This document shows, piece by piece, positions 36,509 through 43,930 of a stretch of 43,930 bases of DNA. The translations under genes and the position numbers were made by a program. Below the pieces are notes generated by a model, which was not told where the DNA came from, made no database searches, and worked only from the letters and a program-made list of their open reading frames with translations. Origin of the DNA: Pigoraptor chileana (lineage: Eukaryota > Opisthokonta > Filasterea); contig CALSCR010000400.1 of NCBI GenBank assembly GCA_943704495.1, positions 1 through 43,930 on the forward strand. The letters run 5' to 3'. Positions within the stretch are counted from its first letter, which is position 1; every line of letters begins with the position of its first letter.

Positions 36509-37867
36509 TTTCGTGTGATACGATGTACGCCGTGCCAAGACGAACACTTATATATGCGCGAATATGACTTATGTGCAATTGCTTCAGAGCAGCCCGTTCT
36601 AATATTTTCATCTATTTTCCCAAGATGTCGCGTGTCGCGTCCGTGAAAGAAGAAGAAGAGACTTACAAAATGAATCGCCAATGCAGCGTAATTCCGTAGC
36701 GAAGTCTCCTCAGTATTGAAGCGCTTTGGTGTGCGCGTCGAGAAGGCACACGAAAGCTCGTATGGATGTGGTTTCTACGGGAAACCGACAAATACCGCAC
36801 CGTGTAGTTGCGATAAAAGGGAGTCAAAACCAAAGTGTTAATGTGCGAGAGTGATGCGAGGAGTAGTGCAAGTGGGAGGGGACAGGATAGGATACTCCGA
36901 TGCAACCGGTGTGGGTAGTGCATGTGCCATTGCCAGTGTGCGTGTGCGTGTGTGCGTGTGCCGTGTGCAATCAACTGATTGGACTTGATTGGGTTGATTG
37001 CCCAGTTAGTATTGACTCAGTATGAAATTTGTGCTCAATGAAAGGTACTCTTGCAATGAAAAAATAATAATTAATAAATTTTATTTTTATTGGATTACCG
37101 AATGAATGGTCAGACATTACTTTTCCTTCCTTTTTTTTGTTGAGTCACCATGCACAACAGTTGGGTATGCTAAAATTAGATTATTCATCCGCATCTGGTT
37201 TCGTTCGTTCCATGAGTTGGACTATATATTTTTTTTTCCAGTTAAGATTTGAAAGCAAAAAGTATAATTATTCTAATTATTCTTGCTTTGAGTTATCTAT
37301 AAAAATGCAGTCGGTTCGGTTTGTCGTCCGATGAATGGCCCAAAATCCAGCCAAACGGTTGAATTCATTTTCCTGCTCCGCGTGCCTACATTCACCTCAG
37401 CTTGGAAATACCCCGGCGCCATTTTTTGACTTCTCAATCAGGTGATGCAAAAGCATTGATGATGACCAAACAACCGTTTTGTGTTTTCCTTCAGTTAGCT
37501 CAGGAATAATGGTGCTGCTGTCAGTGCTTGTGAATGACAGTCCAGCAATCCGCAGAAACTGTCGCACTGAGATGGGCAATCAATCCGAAACTCAATACGT
37601 GCAGCAAATACAGTTATATTGCATTGGGCGGGCGGCTTCTTACCAGAAGAGCACACTCTGAACCCGCAGGACATAAACAGGGAAGAGTTATATACAGAAC
37701 ACCGTTGTGTCGGTCCGGCGGCGCCGAGGCCGAGCCGGCCGCCGACGGTCGTAGCAATAGATACGCAAATTGTTGTTTGGGCCGTTGGGTAGACGACTAG
37801 AAAAAAGGGTTGAGGAATAGTCAAATAGCACGCGAAATGGAGGGGGGTTGATGCGGTGAAGGTCAGT
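36509..37867. other. Intergenic region between cluster members B and C
   Basis: This 1.36-kb stretch contains an AT-rich core (about 37020-37320). A GC-rich patch (37710-37750) lies 3' of member C. Short open frames on both strands lack recognisable motifs. No gene or RNA is assigned. Confidence 0.5.
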
Positions 37868-38977
37868 TCATGGAGTGACGCTGCCCAGTAGGTGCTTTGT
37901 GGACCTGCGGCGGATAGGATCCGGGCGTCGAATAAGCCCGCGCACTGCAGGAAGTCGCGTAAGATCGCTGTGAGACGAATGTGTGCTCCTTTCTTCGGCC
38001 ATGGACACTAGCGATGACTTGTCGCTGCGGCTGAAGCTGCCAGAGATTGAAGAGCCGAGTTGACCGCCGCTGCTCGCGAAAGAGTTCGACGACCTCGTTC
38101 GGGAGTGCATCTCGGGTTCCGATCCGCCAAAGTCGCGCATTCTGTGGCCCTCATTCAAGTTTGCAAAAGACACTGCTGACGCTGAGTCGTGCGAAAGGGA
38201 AAGTTCGGAGGATGCAAGCTGCTGCCGACTTCCTGTTGTGGACGATGAATATGTTGATGACGCTCGCAGGTCGTGAAATCCAGAGTCAGTACTGGTGTGC
38301 ACAGATCCACTGCGCCGGTAGTCTCCTGTCGACGGCGACGCTTCACGCGACAAGGACGACGAAGAGTGACGTTGTCGTCGACCAGACCGCCGACTTGCCG
38401 TTGGGTGCTCAAATCTCGAAGACGACGATATCGGCCGGATTGTTCGTTTGGCAACGTCGCAGTCGTCGTCGGTGTCACTCGAGCCGAGTCCGTCGTCTAT
38501 CTGCACCGTGCGCGCTTCGCTGACAGCCACCGCCGGCTTCTCCTGGCGTTTTTTGGTGGCATCCAGCCGTGCGAAAATGTCGGACCGGCGTTGTTGAAGC
38601 GAAGTCTGAGAATCAGCTTTTTCCATTGCCGACTCCTGCGCTTTCTTCAGACTCTCTATAGCGATCGCAGAGTCTCTTCGTTGCAGGGCGATCTCTGCCT
38701 TCACGACCGTTTTTACCGCTTGTACTTTGTCAGACGATTCCTTTTTGCATTTCCGCAGCCGCTCCTGAAAAACAGTTAGCTCTTTCTCGTGCGAGCGACG
38801 CTCGGCGTCCCGGTAGTTGGCCCATACGCTCGCATTGTCCAACTTGTCCCGCAGGTCAGTGCCGGCCAATCTGTTTTGATCCATCAACGTCGCCTTTCGT
38901 TTGGCGCCAGCAATGTTCTCCGATTCTTTTCCCATCAACGAATTTCGAACTTGATTTCGTTGTTGTGAGGTCGCCAT
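37868..38977 (-). CDS. NR-RL coiled-coil family member C, 369 aa, intronless
   Basis: This is a single open exon. The start is the ATG at 38977 (MATSQQRNQVRNSL); the open frame continues upstream only through promoter-like, CA-rich sequence. The helix carries KATLMDQNRLAGTDLRDKL and RSHEKELTVFQERLRKCK; N35-R36 is followed after 38 residues by R73-L74. It extends into a longer coiled coil than in the paralogues (about 75-165, Lys/Glu/Gln-rich). Residues 170-369 are Ser/Arg-rich, with STDSGFHDLR, a feature shared as STDSG with member D, and SSLSREASPS. Members C and D have no introns while A and B have four and three, so C or D may descend from a processed copy, or introns were lost. Function is unknown. 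Confidence 0.8.
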   Translation of the reverse strand: MATSQQRNQVRNSLMGKESENIAGAKRKATLMDQNRLAGTDLRDKLDNASVWANYRDAERRSHEKELTVFQERLRKCKKESSDKVQAVKTVVKAEIALQRRDSAIAIESLKKAQESAMEKADSQTSLQQRRSDIFARLDATKKRQEKPAVAVSEARTVQIDDGLGSSDTDDDCDVAKRTIRPISSSSRFEHPTASRRSGRRQRHSSSSLSREASPSTGDYRRSGSVHTSTDSGFHDLRASSTYSSSTTGSRQQLASSELSLSHDSASAVSFANLNEGHRMRDFGGSEPEMHSRTRSSNSFASSGGQLGSSISGSFSRSDKSSLVSMAEERSTHSSHSDLTRLPAVRGLIRRPDPIRRRSTKHLLGSVTP

Positions 38978-40748
38978 TTTTCTAATCGATAGGTGTAAAG
39001 ATGAAGCAGTAACGTAGTGTGTGTGTGTGTGTATGTGTTGATATTCTCGCAAGTGTCGTGATATCAGTGGGATCGGACCAGCCGATGTCCTGTCACTCAC
39101 AGTCACTCGCAACAATACAGTTTTCCCATCACCGTGATGATATTCTGCTGACTCGGCAACAACTTATTGTAATCGTGCGCCGTATGACGTTGTTAAACTC
39201 GCAACAACACCACGACGACCGGTGCATTCCCGTGTGTGGGATAGCAATATTGACGTTGAAATCCGGCAAAACGCGCACAGATTTCATGCGAACAAAGTGT
39301 CACTGATCATGTCGCGTGCACGGCGCCAAACACCCGCAGATAAGATAAGGGCGTTACACTTCCAAATTAGGATAAGATTGAAATTGGGATTGCGGAACTT
39401 CCAGATTTGGGATTGACGCGGCTGTGCGTCATCGGCCGCCACTGACGCGCCAACTGCGGGTACGGGCTGACCTTTGAACTGCGGAAGCACCGGTTCCTTC
39501 TTCAATTACAAGCTCCTGCTTCTTCCTACTGTTCTCAGTCACGCACAAACCCTTACACATCGGCACAAAGTAGTTGCACATCGGGTACACTGAAGGGACG
39601 GGGCGGTGCTGGGCCTGTCAAAGAACTGTGATGTAAATGCCGTCACCCACCACCTACTGACGGCTCGCGGCTGAGGGGCTTGCAGAGAGGCCAGTCCTTT
39701 GTGTTGTCGTATACTGTACAGTGCACCTTCCTTTGCCATGGTCTTTCTGTTGCTTCGCAGGTGGGTCGCAAGTGGGACGGGGGGCGCGACGCCGCACGTG
39801 CCCACCACCGAAATGAGGATCGGTATCGGTGCGAGTGACATGACGCAGATGGCGTGACCGAAAAACTGGCGGTGCCAGTCTCCAATCGAAGGCAATAACT
39901 CCTTTGTCGGTACCCGCTCTCGTCAGTGAAGTACAGTAGTCGGATTGAAGGCGTCCCCTCAATCGTACCGACATAATGGTGCACCTCACAATGGTCTGAC
40001 GCATGATCCACCCCTTCATGGTTTGCATCATGTGGTTCGTCTCGTTTATCGGCGGTGCTCCCATAGAATCAGTGAGCACTGGCGGGGCTATTCGTTTCAT
40101 GCCGGACCGGCTGATCACCGCACTGTCGGTAACCGAAAGGGCATCCGGTGGCCATCTTCCAGACTTACAATTCATTGCGTTTTTTGCCAATTGTGCGTGT
40201 GTAAATTGCCGGATATGACTTGCATTGGCTTTCTGTGACTCATAAAATTCATCGACTCCTAAGATTCATTTGCGAACTCAAATGTGTAAATATACCACTA
40301 GCTCCCATGTGAGGCAATGCCATCCAGTCGGCTGGCGTACAGAGTTCAGTTCGCTGGAGCTTGTCATGCTTGTACACATTGTCGACATCAGATGATCAGA
40401 CGAGTGTGAGTGACATTGACCGCTCTGCAATGCCCGTGGCCGTGTGGAGGGTTGTTATCCTTACTACTCTGCACGCGGCTATGAGCCCCTAATTTACGTT
40501 GTCGATGCACGAAAGATTCATGTGAAGTGCGTTCTTTTCATTTGTGCCTCCAGTGTGACTGGATTCCTATTCCAGTCACAACAGTCAGGGCCAGTATCCA
40601 GTGACGCCGAATACATGGGAAAATGTACAACGCACACGCAGAACAGCAATAGATAGGGGGGAGCCTTACGAGCGTGAGACCCGTTATTCACACAAAACGA
40701 CAACAACAACAATAACGACAAAACGCAAGAATAAAAACCGATTCGAAT
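38978..40748. other. Intergenic region with a GC-rich block
   Basis: This is the promoter side of member C followed by unassigned DNA. The block 39590-40210 is GC-rich and open in several frames on both strands (for example 39654-40190 minus and 40003-40218 plus). None shows a motif I can name. It may be a decayed mobile element or an unrecognised gene. Confidence 0.4.
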
Positions 40749-41711
40749 TCAAACAGATCCACGGCGATAATCGTCGTTGGCCAATTCAAACTCGAGGTCG
40801 AACTCTGCCTCCATCTCAGCGACCGATCCAACAGATGGCGTGGTGATGCTTACAGAGCAAAGCGAGGCACGTGAGCCACGGCGACCCGGAAATGGACGTG
40901 GCGAATCAATGCAGATGCCGCTGTCGGTGGACATCACACTGATCAAAGATGCCTTGGGGCACGGCGATGATGGGCGCTGACGACGTGTGGGCGAGAGCAC
41001 GGGGGATGTTGGGCCGCTATTACCGTCGCGGTTAGTGCTCCCATTGGGAATCACATACAAAGAAGTGGTGCTTACATCGCCCTGCGACGCTGCGACTGGC
41101 GACATCGAGTTGGCCTTGGGAGATGCAGGCCGGCCGCTCGGGCTGATTGTGGGAAGGCTCATCCGTCCCCGGCGCGCAATTAGTCTGTCGCCGGTGTCAG
41201 CGTCGGCGGGTGCACTGGGCTCCGTTGCATTGAGTATCAACGGGCGCACATCCGTATCGCTGTTGGTGAGAGACGAAGACTTGGGACTCAATTGGCGAGG
41301 AGAAAGCATCGAAGAAGAAGGACGCGAGAGGTCCTCGCAAGACAAGGAACCGCCGGGATTGAGATGGGGAATCGACAAAACGCTTCCACTCAACAGGCTA
41401 TTGACGCCCAGCGAGCTCTTTCGTGCGGTTGCGCGACGCACGGGCATTGGACTTGAAGGAAGGTCATGATACGAAGTCGATTGCGCTTTGCATTTATCGA
41501 GGCGCTCCTTGAGTCGGATCAGCTCCTTTTCCTCGTTTTTGTATAGACTGGTGATGCTCTCCCTGCGTGCGTTTTCGAGTCGGAGTTCGCTCTGAAGGCG
41601 CCTCGTATCCAGCCTATTCTTGTCAGTGAAGCAGTCCTTTGACCCTCGAGAAAGAGTTGGTGTGTTCGATGATGTGAGCTCCCGTATCCGATCGTCTCGG
41701 CGCGAAGACAT
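40749..41711 (-). CDS. NR-RL coiled-coil family member D, 320 aa, intronless
   Basis: This is a single exon from the ATG at 41711. The helix carries TDKNRLDTRRLQSEL and KNEEKELIRLKERLDKCK; N32-R33 is followed after 38 residues by R70-L71, exactly as in the three neighbours. The positions match member B one to one from the start codon. The block EKEL...ERLDKCK is closest to member C (EKEL...ERLRKCK). After residue 80 the protein is Ser/Pro/Arg-rich: LSPRQLSPKSS, GRMSLPTISPSGRPASPKAN and STDSGICIDSPRPFPGRRGS. It ends in an acidic-aromatic tail (EAEFDLEFEL). Many SP sites suggest proline-directed phosphorylation. DSGICIDS loosely recalls beta-TrCP-type phosphodegrons (DSGxxS), but the spacing differs. 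Function is unknown. Confidence 0.8.
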   Translation of the reverse strand: MSSRRDDRIRELTSSNTPTLSRGSKDCFTDKNRLDTRRLQSELRLENARRESITSLYKNEEKELIRLKERLDKCKAQSTSYHDLPSSPMPVRRATARKSSLGVNSLLSGSVLSIPHLNPGGSLSCEDLSRPSSSMLSPRQLSPKSSSLTNSDTDVRPLILNATEPSAPADADTGDRLIARRGRMSLPTISPSGRPASPKANSMSPVAASQGDVSTTSLYVIPNGSTNRDGNSGPTSPVLSPTRRQRPSSPCPKASLISVMSTDSGICIDSPRPFPGRRGSRASLCSVSITTPSVGSVAEMEAEFDLEFELANDDYRRGSV

Positions 41712-43752
41712 TCTCGGTTTTTCTTTCGGATTTTAGTTTTTTTTTGTTTACAGAACTGCGGAACTGCGAAAGTTATCCTGAACAACAGAATGGAGTTTTG
41801 ACACTTGATGATCGCTGAAGTTTGTTGTGTTTGTGTGTGGTGTGCTGAAGAATTGTGAACTGCTTACGTATAGATATATATACACATGCAGTTTGCGTAC
41901 GTCTGTAGCAAGTGTGGTGCCTCGGCATTGTTGCCGGCGCGCGGTGTGTGTGCGCCTCCCTTATCCAAAAGCAGTAATTTATCGTTGGTGTGCGACTTCC
42001 AAATCGGGCGTGATGACGCAGATTCCATGCCCAAATCGGGAAGGTGTCTGAAGGTGGAAGGTAACATCTGGCCAATGAGCGTTCACCTAACGACGCTTAA
42101 AACCCATACTGTTCTAAGCACAGAACAGACAGTCAAACGCTACACAGACCGGTCTGTTGTTGCTGGATGCAAATGGAGACGACGAAGGCACTCACGTGCG
42201 GCTGTCGTCAGTAGACTGACTTATTATAAGCAACCGGCGGCAATCAGTCGGGGAGACCGCGCCGAGCGCGGCGGCGTGGATTCAGGCCACGGCACGGACT
42301 GTATGTAGCCGCTGGACTGGCTCAGTCGCTGAATAAACAGCGGCGCCGGGGCCTCGCGGCCAACTGCCGCACTGACCCGATCCTCGGCCCGCCGGACAGA
42401 AGCAGTCTCGGTGGTTGATTTTCGCCGCGGCACCGGCAGCGGTCGACGGTGTATGCAGAAGGCATCGTGCAGTATTCCACGGCGGACATCTTAGGATTAC
42501 ACCTGTGAAGTGCTTATTTTCTGGACATCACCCGGGTGGCACAGTACCGGCATAGCCGGTTTCCACTTTGGCGCCTCCTTCAGTGGCTGTACTGGGTCAT
42601 CTTCGAGAGCCCGTTGCCAAGTTTCGGAGTCGGCATGTGGAAGTGTATTCGGGTGAATTTCACGGAAGTCTACAGATCGGGGCTGATTCCGAGCCCGTGC
42701 ACGTGGCTTGAGACTGACCGAGCTGTTCAACAGCGTCTGGCGCGTGCCTGTGCGAGTCACGTGCCAGTTTTTGTCATGGTGTTTTTGCCATGGTGGTATT
42801 GGAGTTTTCAGCCGATCTGTGCAAGTACATGATGCAAGGCCGAAAGGTCATCCCGAAGCGACGCCGGGCAGTTTGGGAGTTCACGACATGGCGGCACTCG
42901 GTGTGCGTGTGCCACTGACCGACTGGATGACGCACAGTCCGCCGGCGGCAGTCCGGGCCTGCCGACGGGCGGCCTAAGTAGAGCTGGGTTGTCCTTCATG
43001 TTTTCGAACAAGGTGCCCTGGTTCAGTTGATTCAGTCTCCAGCGCCTTCGGGGGTGTCACTGCGGTCACAGCCCTGAGCAATCCGTGTGTTACTTGTGTT
43101 TTTTGTTGTTTGCGCAATTGCGACTTTTTTGTTGTCTGTTTGGTTTTGTTTTTGCCTCTTTGCACCTTGCGTCGTCACGTGACGCGCAGAACAAGAGAAC
43201 GCCTTCATTAAACTGGGCTCATGAAATGGGTAGCAACTCTGTCTTATGTATTGAGACTAACTGCATGAGGAGCTCATTCGATGAAAACGCCTGAGAACTT
43301 CTATAAACTACTATTAACGTGTGCGGTGAATAGAATTAAAATGTGCTCTTAAGTATGTAAGTGTATTGGTTTTGAAATATACCTACTTATACATTCTTTT
43401 TTTATTCAGATTTCTGATTTTGTATGAATTGTGTATTGGAGTGCATTTATTTGCGTCATCCGCCCTTCCAAGGTACTGCCCCGATCAGACAACCGACTCT
43501 GGCTGACTGGGTGCTCAGTTATGCATGCACCACACACACACACACACTCTCTCTCCTCATTCCTTTGCTCGTATTTTCTGTCTTTGGGCAGTCTTCGTCA
43601 ACAGTTATAGTATGAAGCTTTGAGCTCACCGATTGAATTAGATGTGCAATTATTGATGGAAAAACATCGCATGAAGGTTCTTCATTAATGAATCTTTTTC
43701 TAAGGTGTGAAGGCAGCAGCAAGAAAAGCGCCTGCACGGTCGGCTGCAAGCC
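41712..43752. other. Unassigned region right of the cluster
   Basis: The first 300 bases are the presumed promoter of member D. A GC-rich block (about 42170-43060) has open frames on both strands (42497-42760 minus, 42536-42832 plus, 42808-43011 minus) but no motif I can name. A GTCACGTGAC element lies at 43174-43183. The part from 43280 to 43440 is AT-rich. No gene is called. Confidence 0.45.
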
Positions 43753-43870
43753 ATGTCTTGCAGTCGGGGTGGACGGCGTCCATGCCATCCGCTCCACTCG
43801 GGATGGCTGGTTGCAGCAGTGCTCACCGTTGCGATGGTGATGGAGCCTGCACGCGCAGCAACAACCTTTG
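43753..43870 (+). CDS. Possible first exon of a secreted protein (partial)
   Basis: The ATG at 43753 opens a frame with a basic start (MSCSRGGRRPCH), a hydrophobic stretch (GWLVAAVLTVAMVM) and a small-residue cleavage-like site (ARAATT), the layout of a signal peptide. A good donor (GTGAGT) follows at 43871 in phase 1. The window ends 60 bases later, so no second exon can be tested. The other two frames here are also open for some distance. Confidence 0.35.
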
Positions 43871-43930
43871 GTGAGTTGAAATTGTATAGAGTGTGCATGA
43901 AGTTGCGGGTAAGGTTGGGGAGGGGGAAGG

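Noticed and set aside
37495-37824. 109-codon minus-strand frame upstream of member C's 3' end
   Set aside because: No motif, no plausible ATG-led structure, and overlapping open frames on the other strand are equally long.
39654-40218. Opposed open frames (179 codons minus, 71 codons plus) as a gene
   Set aside because: Neither strand shows a recognisable domain or a clear splice structure, so I only note the block as unassigned.
41886-42308. Plus-strand 140-codon frame with CSKCGAS
   Set aside because: It begins in the presumed promoter of member D, has no further zinc-finger pattern, and the rest is low-complexity Arg-rich sequence.

Overview
This is a gene-dense, intron-rich eukaryotic nuclear window (43.9 kb with one 385-base assembly gap at 29941-30325). 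Introns are GT...AG, often begin in long (GT)n tracts and often end in (CA)n tracts. The gene content points to an opisthokont protist: an ATG11/FIP200 scaffold with the animal-style C-terminal Claw domain, a SMYD4-like methyltransferase, an ISY1-like splicing factor and a MEK-type kinase. A unicellular relative of animals, such as an ichthyosporean, fits best, but this is inference and no marker gene proves it.

Layout. 496-1956 (-): 5' part of an unrecognised coiled-coil protein that runs toward the left edge. 3361-5768 (-): MAP kinase kinase, 6 exons. 7566-16944 (+): an 18-exon FIP200/ATG11 autophagy scaffold of about 1430 residues. 17561-19191 (-): ISY1-like protein, convergent with FIP200. 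19667-20734 (-): intronless zinc-type alcohol dehydrogenase/quinone oxidoreductase. It shares a head-to-head promoter region with 21507-26037 (+), an 8-exon MYND-SET (SMYD4-like) gene. 27026-29206 (-): an intronless fusion of a MurQ etherase (N-acetylmuramate 6-phosphate) and a BadF/NAGK-type sugar kinase. 29941-31566: the gap, an unusual 67-bp minisatellite and unresolved exon fragments. 31941-41711 (-): four consecutive same-strand genes that I argue are one locally duplicated, apparently undescribed family. The right end is mostly unassigned, with a possible first exon of a secreted protein at 43753.

The most notable signal is the four-gene cluster (31941-33415, 34445-36508, 37868-38977, 40749-41711). 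After splicing, every member carries an Asn-Arg pair followed exactly 38 positions later by an Arg-Leu pair, inside a charged helical segment, then a long Ser/Pro-rich tail. Second is the MurQ-kinase fusion, which has intact MurQ motifs, lacks introns and is probably of bacterial origin. Other signals are an excess of CACGTG palindromes, a short dispersed repeat linked to CT tracts, and splice donors embedded in GT microsatellites.

Exon boundaries were deduced by eye from GT/AG sites, reading-phase agreement and protein similarity. In every complete model the exon lengths sum to a multiple of three. No database search was possible.
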